A stretch of DNA of 64,000 nucleotides from Trichobilharzia regenti (Eukaryota > Platyhelminthes > Trematoda > Strigeidida > Schistosomatidae), in the NCBI GenBank assembly GCA_944472135.2, contig OX235263.1, positions 33,657,379 through 33,721,378 of the forward strand, in the 5' to 3' direction. The notes under the pieces are model-generated. The model was not told the origin of the DNA. It saw only the letters and a program-made list of their open reading frames with translations, and made no database searches. The translations under genes and the position numbers were made by a program. This document shows, in pieces, positions 31,925 through 43,622 of the stretch (the stretch's first letter is position 1; every line of letters starts with the position of its first letter).

Positions 31925-32315
31925 TAGTAATTCACACCATTTAAAACAGACTTGAGAACAATGAAAACTTGTCTTGCTTTTCCGATTCTAGCTTTGATAT
32001 CCTCGTCAGTTCCGCCTTCAGTTGTAACGATGCTTTTTAGGTAGGTAAAGGAGGTTGTTTCTTTCAGGTTCCTGCCATTTATACTGATTGTTGTCTGTTA
32101 GCCAGGAATCTTCATCACCTCTGTTTTCGCCATGTTCACCTGAAGTGAATTCCTATCTTTGATGCTTCTTCTGCTAACTTGTTGCTTTTCACTTGGATAC
32201 CTTTCAGTTTGTGGTAAATCAGACACATATATATATCATCGGCGAAGTCCATATCCTGTAACATTTTGTGTGGGTCCATTGTATGCCTGTTTCTGTTGCA
32301 TCATCCAATCTTAAG
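31925..32315 (-). pseudogene. RTE LINE fragment around the RT catalytic box
   Basis: Minus-strand reading from 32315: ATACAATGGACCCACACAAA, then DMDFADDIYMCLIYHKL with an intact FADD box, VKSNKLAEEASK, and MAKTEVMK-like sequence, ending near the SIVTTEGG and RISKLES region at 31960. Closely parallels 26690-27060 on the other strand. Truncated on both sides. Confidence 0.75.
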
Positions 32316-33410
32316 CGTTATCAAGTGTTATGCCTTGGTTAACGTATAATTATATATTCTGATATGTACTTTGCTAATGCGATTCTGGCACACAAATCAA
32401 TTTAACTGTAAGTTTACCACCTTTCATAGAGGCGTTTTGGTCAAACCTTTTTTCCACAGACAGGATACTGTTTCTTGTTCACTGATATCTAAACGCAAAC
32501 AATTATTACACTTGATCGAATTCAATCTATAACATATTTTCTGTTTTAATCCATCAGAAACTTTACATCTTTCCCTCAGACTAATCAATAATTTTTCAGT
32601 TTTATAAAGCAGCAGAATTGATGTATGAAGTCTGCCTTATTACTTACGATGGGGATGTTGCTGTAAAATTTCACCGGATGACATTATTTAATTATGTACA
32701 CAGGATTATTATTATTATTATTATTATAGTAATAACAGCTTTATTCTAACTAATAATTTTTGATACAAATATGGAATATTCAGCATATAAAAAGTGCTGC
32801 ATCTAATTTTCTCATTGAATAATACAAGAGTAATAATTAAACAGATTGTTTCTACTGATAATAATGTCAAGCAATAAGAGGAATATAAGACTTAATTAAA
32901 TGTAAGTGAACACATTTATGACAATATAATAGTAATGAAAGGCAGAATAAAAAGGTTCGTCTACATAGTGTTTCTCAGTAATTTCATAGTATCATGCCTT
33001 ACACTTTCGCTCATCATATAAAATGTATGCTCAAATGAGACATTGTAGGAGTTTTTATATTTAATCGTCTCAGTACAAAGTCTTCTGTAGTTGTCACTGG
33101 TTCTAGCTGTTTGGATTTAAGGAGAGGCTTGTGTATAAAAGAGGATGCTCATGGTTTGAGAAGATAATATTTTAGTAAATTCTTGTATGGATCGATACAT
33201 ACACCTACATAAGAGCTCATTCTAAACTTCGCCGAATCTACGCGCTTAGAAATCAAGTCATTCGTCTTCTTATTTTTTAGTCTCACTGAATAATATTGTA
33301 GAGTTATTAAATCTATCAATATCAACTTCAAGAAATTTGTTGTATTAATGGGAAAACTGTAAAAGATGAATGAAAACCTCTTGGATAGAATGAAGTTTAT
33401 CATCCAGATG
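32316..33410. other. No gene; LINE-like tail at about 32700-32800
   Basis: An (ATT)n run at 32707-32726 precedes, on the minus strand, AATATTCCATATTTGTATC and AATAAAGCTGTTATTAC, the same style of 3' tail as the CR1-type LINE end near 36300. The frame at 33149-33478 runs into SINE-C and is not a gene. Confidence 0.4.
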
Positions 33411-33414
33411 AAAC

Positions 33415-33580
33415 AAGTGTGTGACGGTGGCACAGCGGTTAGGACTCTCACCGACCATGTACATGGTCCAGGGTTCAATCCCCGGTCGACGGTCGGCCTG
33501 CTAAATATGGGCTACTGATATCACATACTGAAAATTCCATACTTGCATCAACAATATTGTGTGGAGTCAAGCTATAATTT
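33415..33580 (+). mobile_element. SINE-C
   Basis: GACGGTGGCACAGCGGTTAG (A-box), CATGTACATGGTCCAGGG, GGTTCAATCCCC (B-box), CGGCCTGCTAAATATGGGC and tail GAAAATTCCATACTTGC, AAGCTATAATTT. Lies just upstream of the CR1-type LINE and in the same orientation. Confidence 0.8.
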
Positions 33581-33654
33581 AAAAATTTAGGTTATCTGTG
33601 AAAAGTGTTTTCTTGTGGAACGTCGCTGATGTTTTCAGTTTTAATTACTTTTGT

Positions 33655-36335
33655 TAATTACTTTAGTGACAGGCGATTTTAACTCATGTGACTACAGCTT
33701 TCTCACAATGCTAGATCATGAAAATGTCGTCATTTTTCATATTAGACTGGATCTTGTATTTATAAATGATTCCGGAATATACGAAGTTCGTAAAAGAGCC
33801 CCTCTGTTTAACTCAGGTCATTGTATTTTACAGGTTTTACCTAAAATTTATGGAGAGTTACACAAGTGAACATTTTTCACACCTTTCCAAGAAAACTGTA
33901 CATGAATGTTACTCTTTGTGGGATGTTCAGAATCTTAGGGACATGCTCAAAGACACAAGGTGGGACCTGTTTAATGAAGATTCTCTTGATGACACAATCT
34001 CTAGTATTACAAGTTATCTCAAATTTTGTCTTGACACCTGTTGTCCCAGAGAAACGCTCTTCATCAGATTTGACCATTTCTCCTCCTTTCAACTTAAAAA
34101 CTTCGCAGAAAAAAAGAAAAGCTATATAAAATGAAGGACAATACTGGTTTGAAAAGAATTAACATCCTAATAAAATCTGAAATGCACAGGTTGAATTCAA
34201 TTTACAAACAAAAGTTTATATCCTGTAAAAATACGTCTAATTTATGGAAACTTCTCAAAGAAATTACTGGTGGTAAGCAGATGAATAGTATTCCTTATTT
34301 CTTTGATGTTTGCACACTAAGCAAGTCTTCCATATATTCTCCCACAAATGTCAAACTTTCTAGTGTTACAAGTGTTAATGAAACCTGCTTCCCTGGTTTC
34401 AATACAAATGATGTTCAAAAATGTCTCCAGTCTCTGAACCCTTCTTGAAGCCTCGACCCAGACGGTTTGCGTAGTGTTATTCTTAAAAAATTTACAGACA
34501 TTCTGTGTTATCCTCTCATGGGCATATTTAACGAATCTTCTTCCAGTAATGTAGTGCCATCCGTTTTGAAAGACATCAAAATTGTACCTATCCTAAGCCG
34601 TCTACTGGAACATGTTTTAAATTTAGACCTATTGCTATTACCTCCCTTTTATAAAAGCTATGGAAAAGTTACTCTTACTTAATCTCAAACCTTCACTTAA
34701 AGCCTATAACGATCCCAAACAACTCGCTTTTAAACACAGTAGAAATACTCTAGATGCAGTTGCAGTCTTGTACCATAACATTGTCTCCAGCTTAGACAAG
34801 GGGGCTAAATTTGTTCGCTGCACCTTCCTAGATTACACATCTGCTTTTGACTAAGTACCTAGAGACATTTTGTTAAACAAGCTGGCCGAAACTCAAACTG
34901 GCTGTTGGTTTGTCAAATGGCTACATTCTTATTTCTCAGGAAGAAAGCAGTACACTGTATGCCAGGGAAAGTCGTCCACTTCTTTGCTTACCGAGGCTGG
35001 TGTCCCTCAAGGCTCTGTTCTTTCTCCTTTTCTGTTTTCCTTCTTCTTCCATGATTTATCTCACTCTGATGAAATGAACTTTGTTAAGTATGCTGATGAT
35101 CTAACTATTTCAACGTCTGTTAACTCCCAGCTTGACTGTGCTAAGATGAGCAGCTTTCTATCAGGAATTAGCAAATGGTCTTCGTCTAATGGTCTTAAAC
35201 TAAATCCTTCCAAATGTCATACTGTTCATTTCAGTTTCCGATGTAAAAGAAAGTTAACTGAAGCTGTTGGTTCCCATGACCGTTGTAAAATTGATGACAC
35301 TGATATAGAAATCAAGTCCGAAGCTAAGTATCTTGGATTAATTCTTTCTTCTGACCTATCCTGGTCTTCCCATGTCTTAGCGATTTCTAAAAAAATATTT
35401 CGTCTGACGTTTTACATTAAGAAGTTAAGGCACTCAAATATAACCCAACCACTCCTCTTACAGTTTGTCAACTCATGTATTTTACCTACTCTTCTTTACT
35501 ATTCACCCTTATTCTTTCCTGGATTGCTTAAAAAAGACTATGCCATACTTCGTACAACTCTGAAGACTGTCAATCAGTAGGACGAGCGGTATCCCTGTGG
35601 GCCATATCATTGCCCTTGTCACTGATAGGCGCTTGATTTCATGTAACAAATTTGCCAAAGGAATTTTGTCAGACTCTGAGCACCTACTGTACCCTCAGCT
35701 CCAACCTTGTATCTTTTCAGGTAAAACAAGAAGTCTTTTCAGAAGAATATATGCACCTACGTATAAGTATAAAAATTGCACCATACCATGTTTAGCACGT
35801 ACTTTATGTGGTGAAAATGGTGTCAGGCATGAACCAACTAACCTTCTTTGCATTATTAAATAAACCATTTCTTCCACCCTTACAATAACAAAGTTTATTG
35901 TTATTGTATTTCTTATATCTATAATCCTCTCAATTTTTTGTTTTTATTTATTGATTTTTCATAATTGTGAACATCGTTTAAGCTGTGTTACCGCTGTTAA
36001 TCTTGTATTTTCCCTCACTATACTATATCAACAGAACATTAGATTCAATACTCTATAATAGCATACTAAAATTTCCAAACTGTATCGACAATACTGTTTG
36101 AAACAAACTCACTGTTGTTATTATTATTATATTTAATGGTCCCAATTCGTGCTTCGAATATTTTTGAATTTATATTGTAAATGTGGACAAATTACTCCGG
36201 TTACTTTTGTTTTAATTTTATTTATATTTTGAGTAAATCAGATGCAATATTGTGACAAATACTGAGAATTCCATTCTGTATTATAACTACTCTTTTTGGA
36301 ATAAAGTAAATTATTAGTATTATTACTACCTTGAA
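33655..36335 (+). mobile_element. CR1/Jockey-type LINE, 5'-truncated
   Basis: Order: end of an endonuclease (TGDFNSCDYSF at 33665, LDLVFINDSG, FNSGHC), a linker, RT fingers (PDGLRSVILKK, QLAFKHSRNTLDAVAV, CTFLDYTSAFD), palm (GVPQGSVLSPFLFS, FVKYADDLT), thumb, and a C-terminal region with SEHLLYPQLQP to 35863. The 3' UTR runs to TTTTTGGAATAAAGTAAA and (ATT)n at about 36335. Frame changes lie near 33766, 34131, 34660 and 35590, with in-frame stops at 34446 and 34852. Resembles schistosome SR1/SR3/Perere elements; the exact family is not resolved. Confidence 0.85.
34870..35580 (+). pseudogene. CR1-type LINE RT palm and thumb
   Basis: 236 codons open, the best-preserved part of the LINE. EAGVPQGSVLSPFLFSFFFH lies at residues 38-57. 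FVKYADDLTIS, with both catalytic aspartates intact, follows; NGLKLNPSKCHTVHF (primer grip side) and KYLGLILSSDLSWSSHV come next; TLLYYSPLFFP lies near the end. The frame continues upstream (34660-34854) after a stop at 34852-34854 that interrupts SAFD*VPRDILL. Confidence 0.85.
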
Positions 36336-36684
36336 TGAGATCAATTATTAAGTAATAAAGTTGTGCTGATTCTACAGCGTGAAATATCTATATTTACAGG
36401 TAAAATTTCCTTGAAAACGAAACATAACACTACCTACCGCGCTTTTCATTAGAAAAAGTTTTAAGTCTTGTTTCAGTAAATATTCAAGCATTTTCTGCAT
36501 AATCATTATTATTTCTTGAACAGTCAAGAGTCAATGAATTCAATACATTTGAGTAGAACTTACCAGCTGAATACTCTGCATACCTGTTGAACTTACTATG
36601 CATAAAATAAAAAACAAGAATATTTTCTTCATGCATTTATTCCCCTTGATAAATTTGAATAAAGCGAGAACAACAGTGATTTGT

Positions 36685-36735
36685 GCAGAATAACATGGTA
36701 CCATCACTTATTTCGTTGGCTTCTCACCAGCTGCT
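36685..36735 (-). ncRNA. Hammerhead motif, PLE-B copy 2
   Basis: Minus strand: AGCAG, CTGGTGA (core with A6 changed to G), GAAGCCAAC, GAAA, TAAGTGATGGTACCATGTTA, TT, CTGC. Helices I and III are kept; the core change predicts loss of activity. Confidence 0.55.
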
Positions 36736-37156
36736 TACAGCCTAAATAAATTTTGAGGTTTAAGTACAGAAACGTTTTAACATACTTGCAAATTTTAAAT
36801 GTTGTCAGTTGACAGAAAGTTTCACAATTAGTAAACAGTGCTCAGAAAATTGCGCTTACATAGTTTTCACACAGGCAGTTCAAGTTAAAACAAAATAAAT
36901 GTATGCATATAATGGTAAAGGAGTTACATAATAAAGATGGGATGTGCGTTAGATGTATAGTGACTAATAAGTTAGGTAAACAATGTACTGAGTTGAACTC
37001 AAATCATAGAAACAAGAGACAAGCAAAATTACAGAATATAAAGGAGGGTGAGGTTAAGGACAAAGATTACACAATCAGATGAGAGAAAAAAGACATCCAG
37101 TTACCAAGGCAAAGAAAGACTAATAACTGATTCTTTCTGAACACATAAATCTGGTT

Positions 37157-37543
37157 TCAAGCGTTTGATAGACGTTGCTTCGGCAAACTTGAAGAGAATG
37201 GAGCTCCTTTGTCTATTGATAATTTTGAAGGATTCTCGATTTCCACCTCATGACCCGTGTCGAGGAGATGTCTGGTAATAGCGCTGCCATAAGAGTTTAT
37301 TCTCTTGAAACGTAGGCTTTTCGGCACATGTTCAGAAAATCGGAGGTGTGCCCTTCTTTCTGTCCTTCCAATGTAACTGCTCCCGCAGATACACGTAAAT
37401 TTGTATACACAGTTGGAGTTAACAAGAGAAAGGTATCTATCGACTTTTGACTGCACCAAAGAGCATGTTGTTCGATGGACGGGAACCAACTTAGCTGTAG
37501 GACAGGCTCTGGCTAGTGACGTCCTCAGTCTTCTGTTGACCAT
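37157..37543 (-). pseudogene. PLE-B GIY-YIG endonuclease, copy 2
   Basis: 128 codons open with CVYKFTCICGSSYIGRTERR and LRFSEHVPKSLRF, then SAITRHLLDTGHEVEI. A frame break after KQRLSNA loses the KPDLCVQKE end, which is present out of frame at about 37150. Nearly the same protein as 28878-29321. Confidence 0.75.
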
Positions 37544-37800
37544 TTCTGCAATGTCTTCACCTTTAAAATCTAGTTGAATGAAGACAGGCTTTTATTCGAC
37601 TGTGATTTGTTTGGTATTTGGGCCTTCACATCTTCCATATTTGTTAATAAATTTTTGAGGATAGCCGTTGTTTTTTAGCACCTTTTCGAGATTCGTGAAT
37701 TCGTCCTCTAGTTTCATAGTTACTTCCTCTAGTTTCTAGTTACATTGGGAGAACAGAAAGAAGGGCACACCTCCGATTTTCTGAACATGTGCTGAAAAGC

Positions 37801-38934
37801 CATTTCCATACTTTATTTTGCTTATTGTGACTTTTTTGACACCCCTAGTTCAGTCAGTTACGATGAACATATTCTTCACTGGGTTTAGTATACTATTATA
37901 ATATGTACTAAACAGAGCTGTTAAAATGTTTGTACTCTTGACTGACATTTTATCATTATTTCAAACTCTATATATATAACTAAATTTTCCACAGAATCAC
38001 AATAATAAGTAACAGTGTAATTAAATACAAACTAAAAGTGGCTCATTAATTTTTTAATTATAAAGGGATCGTCCGTAAAGCTCTATCCTTTTTTTAAAGG
38101 CGGCCTGCTTAAATCATTGGGCTACCGAGATTACTTTCCTCCAGAATGCTTAATTTCTTCTGGATTTATCATTGTTTTAATCGTCCAGGTATATCAAGTG
38201 ATCTACAGATAAACTTGCGCAATGATTCAACTTGCTCGCAAGTAAACGCTGTACAAATCTTCAGCGAACTGAAGATATACTTCAGATTATTACTTTACAT
38301 GTGAATCCTATGTGAAGAAAAAAGTACTTCGGAACTGAATACGCTGAAAATTTCTGTACCGTATATTCGTATACTGTCATAAATAAAGCTTTGCCGTTAT
38401 TATTATTATTAAATCTGGACACCAAGCAAACCACCTAAGAGACTTCAAAGTTATCCGCTGAATAAGTGTTAATCTCGCTAAAAGAGTGTAAATCAAACTT
38501 TCTCAATCCGCATAAGCAGTGGCGATTCTTGATGTTAAATCTTGAACTCCGAATACAAAAGAAGTTTGTTCAGTCATTAAATTTACAATGGACCTGATCT
38601 ATCCTAACCCCAAAAGTGCAGTTTTTGTTTTTTGTTTCTTAGTTGTACTATTTTCTTTCTCTATCCACTATTATATCTCTACTCCTAATTACCACTGTTG
38701 TTAACGTGACTCTCGTTCAAATTTTATTTGATTTCTACGCAACCCCGTCAATTATATTACGCCACTCAATTTACTTAATTCAGTGTTGGTTTCTACTTGA
38801 CTAACTAACACTTTCTACATTACGTAATTTGTTATCTAAAATTCACATTTCTAAGGATGTATGTTTAGAAATATGCCTTCTGTTGCTAAGATAATTTACT
38901 ACATAAATGTGATTGTATGGCTTGAAAATGATAT
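37801..38934. other. No gene; SINE-C scraps
   Basis: About 38097-38140 (CGGCCTGCTTAAATCATTGG, GGCTACCGAGATTAC) matches the SINE-C body. About 38370-38415 (AATAAAGCTTTGCCG then (TTA)n) matches a LINE/SINE tail. The rest is AT-rich without recognised features. Confidence 0.4.
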
Positions 38935-39147
38935 CACCAAAAATAATAACTCTTCTCTGGACGTCTTTTAAAATAATAACAACAATAGCTGTATTCTGCA
39001 CAATGTTTAAATAATGTACAAAGTTTTCCGCGCACTTTATTGCATGATATTTTCTCCTCGTTCAGGATCTTCACATAAAATACTAATTTAAGAACACAAT
39101 ATTCGGCGAAGAGACTCTTTTCAACGAATTTATTATCGAGCTGTACA

Positions 39148-39187
<40 letters not shown>

Positions 39188-39965
39188 AATACATAAGGTG
39201 TATAGATTTTGGAAAGAGGTGCATGATTATAAGATTTAGTAGACGAAAATAAAATGTTACCTAACATGGTGTGAAATTTCATAAAATAGAATTCCATATT
39301 GTAAAAATAAAACATAAAAATTAATAATTTTGGATTTAAAAAGACAAGTTGGTCAAGTGCAAAAGATTCAGAGTGAGAATAATAATAATAATCGAAGTAA
39401 TAAGGGAAAAGTACATAGAATAACTAAATGAACAAAATAAATAGATATCTATCCTTCTATGGCCAAGGCAGAATTAGGGATTGCACATACTACTTTTGTA
39501 CACAAAGGTCTGGCTTAAAGTCATGGATCGCCAAGGCCTCAGCTATCTTTAGAAGTCTGTAACGAAGAAAATGCAGGAAGTTAGCATGAATTCTATATAT
39601 GATCTTGAAATCATGGTCAGGGTTGACCGTGTGACAGAAGCCGATCAGGTGTTCCAGAATAGAGCTTCGCACACACTTCCTTTCTCCCTTGTAAAACCAA
39701 GCTGGAATATGTTCTCGTATCCGCGTGGAGAGCGTTCTCTGACTGCATCCAATGTACCTTGCTCCACAAGAGCAGGTAAACTGATAGATGCACATGGAGG
39801 CGGTTAGACGGGGGAGCTTATCTTTTACAGAGGTAGAGAACAATCTGCGGCTCGTGAACGTTATATGTAATTTTGCTGCAGGGAACGTCTTACTGACTGG
39901 TTTAGGGAGACGATTTTTGAGTATATCTGAAGCTTGACCATCTTTGAATTCCAAGTTCATGAATG
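38935..39965 (-). mobile_element. PLE-E, copy 2 (3' half)
   Basis: Endonuclease at 39960-39490, then about 350 bp of 3' region with a (TA)n run at 39150-39181 and a terminal block GTTGAAAAGAGTCTCTTCG on the minus strand near 39110-39130. The 6945 and 56880 copies end in the same block. 5'-truncated at about 39965. Confidence 0.75.
39490..39960 (-). CDS. PLE-E GIY-YIG endonuclease, intact fragment
   Basis: 156 codons open. CIYQFTCSCGARYIGCSQRTLS gives the GIY and YIG halves with the C-x-C insert. The catalytic arginine position follows in SQR, then RIREHIPAWF, then SSILEHLIGFCHTVN and ALAIHDFKPDLCVQK at the end. Only the PLE RT is missing. No promoter or upstream exon is evident, so translation is doubtful. 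Confidence 0.75.
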   Translation of the reverse strand: MNLEFKDGQASDILKNRLPKPVSKTFPAAKLHITFTSRRLFSTSVKDKLPRLTASMCIYQFTCSCGARYIGCSQRTLSTRIREHIPAWFYKGERKCVRSSILEHLIGFCHTVNPDHDFKIIYRIHANFLHFLRYRLLKIAEALAIHDFKPDLCVQK

Positions 39966-40364
39966 AGGCTTTCTTTCCAACTGAGTTCTTAATGCTAAAA
40001 TGGGAATTATTAAATTATTGAAGAATTACTAATTAACAGTAGATCGTGTAAAATAATGCTGTCTGACCTGAAGCAAAAACCAATCGCTTATGATGTTTCC
40101 ATGACTCTAAGTTATAGTGGCCACAAACGAAACTGTCTAATGAAGACCTCAAGAAATATTTATCGCCCAATCAGACGCGTGCGAAGCAGAAGTACATAAT
40201 TTGAAAGAGACGCAGGTAGTTATACAGGATAGCTTCTTTGTATTCGTTGCAAGAAAACCTTCCAGATTCTCATAAGTGTCCTCATAGTTGGGTTCAGCCA
40301 AGTCCCGTACATAAATTTGTAAAGCATCCTGTTTCTTATCTCATTCACCACTCTGCTCATCCTT

Positions 40365-40520
40365 TTTTTTATTACAGGTGGATGCCACACCGTATTTTCG
40401 GTACAAGTATGGAATTTTCAGCATGTGTTATCGGTAGCCCAAATGTTGCGGGCCGACCATAGATATCGGGTGTGCATGGTCGGCGAGAGTCCTAACCACT
40501 GTGTCACCGACGCACTCTAC
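40365..40520 (-). mobile_element. SINE-C
   Basis: Minus strand: TGCGTCGGTGACACAGTGG (A-box), shortened middle, GGTCGGCCCGCAACATTTGG, then GAAAATTCCATACTTGTACC. About 50 bp between the A-box and body, including the B-box, is deleted relative to 28545. Confidence 0.75.
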
Positions 40521-41750
40521 AGACTTTCGACGGAATCTGTGTGGGTCTCATCGAAGAGATTAACGAAATCATACATATAATTGACCGCGTTATGAATATA
40601 GCCCCGTGGATGACAGTTGGCTATACATTTTCTCCTTTCCAATGAACCTATTATCTAAACAGTACGTAATATATTAGACTTGGATGAATTTTGCTGTGGT
40701 GTTCATGTGCAGCATTCATAATTCGGCCTAAATTCTACGGATTCGTCCGACCCATAGCTCAATATCATCAATCCGTTCATAAGGCAGTTTCGTTTTGCGC
40801 TTCTATAGAGTCACCGATATTTCTTCTCTGTCGCCTTTGGGAAATGCCAATTATAAAATCTTCAAGGGTACATTTTGAGATCCAAAGGCATAACTTAGGA
40901 ACGGTTATCTCAAGTACTGGGGTAAATTGCTAAGCACGTTTATTCTTTTTTTTCAAGTTTAGTAGAAACATTCGAAACAGCAGGTTGTAGGTATTTTAAA
41001 TACACTCGAAAGTAGTAAATAATACCATTTAAGGTCATATAAGATCCGATACAATGAAACAAACTGGAAAAGAGAAGATTTTTGATAGCTGAAGTTTTAA
41101 GCAAGCTGCCAATCTGTTTGTGCATCTAACATTCTGCTTTCAATTGTATAACTGACCCAACTGGAAGATCTTTTCATATATATCCACCAATATTGTGACT
41201 TTTCTTTCATCAACTGAATGGATAGCAGTCAATCAAAAAAAAAGTAATGATACATAATGATACAACGACCGTACATGTGAATATATTCTTGTAGGTGAGA
41301 ATTTACAACAATAATAACAGTAACAATAATGATAATAATAAAGTTTATATTCAATCTAGGCCTTGAGGTAAGAGAACTGAGGCAAAAGGTAGTACGTGTG
41401 AAATGAAATAGATACGACCATAAGGTGAATTGTAAGCAAATATTATTAATAAGAGAATAAATGTCATGATAATATATGTAGTATTTGTAAAAAATTCTAC
41501 ATAAACAAAACCATTAACTTAGTATGTTTCCCACAGTAGCAAAAATGTAGAAAGCATGAACGAAGAGAAGAAAAGCTCTTAACATTTAAAGTATATAAGA
41601 TATTTTTAAGGTAACAGGGTTATCCATTTCACCTTTAGATACCATGTAAATAAGAAGAATATCTGACCTTTCATAAGTCACACAGGGGGTAAAGCTTGCT
41701 AGTATATTTATCTTCATTGTGTGAAGTATTTCTTTCTTTCCAATTGACCG
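40521..41750. other. No recognised gene
   Basis: Short frames at 40691-40933 (plus) and 40940-41125 (minus) lack family motifs. AT-rich with an (AAT)n-like patch near 41310-41340. Confidence 0.4.
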
Positions 41751-41754
41751 GACG

Positions 41755-41960
41755 GACTGGCCTCTGTTGATATGCTGGCAAGAAGTATGGACGCTTCGAC
41801 GATGTCCGAAGATATACTTAAATTAGGCTGATGGGTAATGATTACACATGGAGTCCAGGATGAGAAATTTGTACTATTTTTGACTCATCTGGATGTGCCT
41901 TAACTCCCCAGTGAACAAACATCCTGGATTCTACTGCTAGCCACTACCCACCAAATTATT
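41755..41960. mobile_element. H2 SINE, degenerate head-to-head scrap
   Basis: The minus copy (41920-41755) carries AGATGAGTCAAAAATAGTAC (hammerhead core ATGA, damaged helix II) and the body CATCGTCGAAGCGTCC. At 41925-41960 a plus-oriented CATCCTGGATTCTACTGC is the 3' part of a second H2 in reverse orientation. Strongly diverged. Confidence 0.55.
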
Positions 41961-42169
41961 TGCAGGTGTAAAAAGTCTTGTTATGGATGGAAAACAAGAG
42001 CCTCTGATCTTATGCAATTAATTTTACACTCAGAATAAGATAAAGAAGATGAAGTCTGCTTTGTGAATATGATACAATGGCTCATATTGATGTAAATTTG
42101 GCTGATGCATATTTATATTTATAATACCCATGCTACTGACCACATAATGGTGAAAAGATTGCATGCATG

Positions 42170-42385
42170 CAATCTTTTGCGATCCGAGTGCAACATGGGG
42201 CTTCAAGCGTGAGTCTTGAGGTTTCAAAAGATTGAGTGTTGTCTTTTTATGCGGTGATGTTGCTAGTTTCATGCCCGACCTTCCCTCTTTACTGTTTCTA
42301 TTGCCAACTAAGTGAATGTGTCAGCTGAGAATCGAATCGCTGATTTCATACGTGGTTGGTGAACTGAACAACCAGTGTACGGTGA
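42170..42385 (-). mobile_element. SINE-R, degenerate
   Basis: Minus strand: head with CGTATGAAATCAGCG and GATTCGATTCTC (B-box-like), body GTTGGCAATAG, and end CCCCATGTTGCACTCGG. The GGAAC half of the tail palindrome is mutated. Confidence 0.55.
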
Positions 42386-42837
42386 ATAAGTTGTTTTATG
42401 TAAATTTATGCATTTGTTGCCAATGATTTAACTATAGATTAGAATAAATGAATCGAAATAACGTTATTCAAATATTCAAGGATTCTTATTCAAAGCAATC
42501 AAAACAATGAACGGCTACATTCAAGGAATGTTCTAAACATCAACCGAAGGTTCATGAAAACTGACTTCGTTGTCAGGTTTTTGTCTCAAGGAAGCATACA
42601 AAACGGTCAGTGCTTCGAACATTAATTTCTGCTATATAATAATGACAGATGACAAGCTGGTAGATCCAAAGAAGGAAGTTTGAGATTCCGAACATTTTAC
42701 GGAGGGTGCTAAATTCTGTATGCTATTATACACTATGTATTATACATTGTAGGTACCAGCATACTTTTTTCAGTATGTTGCTGTTAAATAGCTTATGATA
42801 TTATTGTAAACAGTGAGCATAAAGTTGATGTTGTGTG

Positions 42838-43065
42838 TGTTGTGTGCTTTGGTGGCACGGGCGTAGAATGCTCGCCGACCACGCAGCCGGTTCAGGGTTC
42901 GATCTCCGGCCGACTCACTCCCAAACCTCGTTAAGCTATTAGTAAGACTGGTAAAGTGAGAAGGTTGGGGTAAAAATAATCACTACTGCTACAGATTTTC
43001 CAAGCCTCTATCTTGAATCCCTATGTTCCCCTGGGAACCTAAAGGAATATAATGAAATAAATAAA
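42838..43065 (+). mobile_element. SINE-R, well preserved
   Basis: GCTTTGGTGGCACGGGCGTA (A-box), GGGTTCGATCTCCGG (B-box), body GCTATTAGTAAGACTGGTAA, and tail TATGTTCCCCTGGGAAC, CTAAAGGAATATAATG. The last 40 bp match the final codons and tail of the RTE LINE at 218-240. Confidence 0.8.
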
Positions 43066-43123
43066 GTTGATGTTAATGGAACATTTAAAATTATTTATTA
43101 CATTTCTACTAATAGAAATATTT

Positions 43124-43166
43124 AGAGCAAACAATTGCGGTTTCAATAAATTCTTCTTCAGGCTCT
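43124..43166 (-). ncRNA. Hammerhead motif with canonical core, PLE-F-type end
   Basis: Minus strand: AGAGC, CTGAAGA (canonical), AGAATTTATT, GAAA, CCGCAATTGTTT, GCTCT. Helix I is five perfect pairs. Helices II and III are weak and AU-rich. The outward position at the element's 3' end matches the other PLE hammerheads. Confidence 0.6.
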
Positions 43167-43622
43167 ACAATTATAAATCCATTAATGTAAGCATACAATA
43201 GCCAGTAAAGGCGAATTAAAATCATATCAGAAAGTGTATTGTGGAACAAGTATAAGATGGGTTGAAACAATAGGTACACTAAACAAAACAAAACAAAAAT
43301 TGTATGAACTATGATCAAAAACCTTTTGACCTCAGACTTTCAAGATTTGTCTACTTTTGTTAAAATATATGTGTATATGCAGTATATGCAGGATACAGTG
43401 GTGTGTGTGTGTGTGCATGTGTGTGTGGGTGGAACAGTCATAAAACATTTGCTGTACTCATATGAGCTGTGATCAAGATTTGACCGGATAGTTACAAAAT
43501 AATTGAAATTTTTATAAATATAATTTAATTTTTATAGATTTGTTATTCTCTCTATTAGAAGACGTAGACAATCGGGAATTTGACCAAGTGTGACTACTTG
43601 TTCATACATATCAAATTTTATT

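Larger units (their letters stand above)
36640..37800. mobile_element. PLE-B, copy 2, with an inverted endonuclease scrap
   Basis: The minus strand carries the RT-endonuclease linker (37740-37560), the endonuclease (37543-37157) and a 3' region ending in a hammerhead at 36685-36735. At 37738-37800 a plus-oriented scrap (GTTACATTGGGAGAACAGAA, TTTTCTGAACATG) repeats the YIGRTERR...SEHV part. The two pieces are head-to-head, as in the other PLE fold-backs, with a very short right arm. Confidence 0.75.

Noticed and set aside
33149..33478. 109-residue minus frame
   Set aside because: Its start (NPGPCTWSVRVLTAV) is the translated complement of the SINE-C head, seen also at 28700 and 61290. Not a gene.
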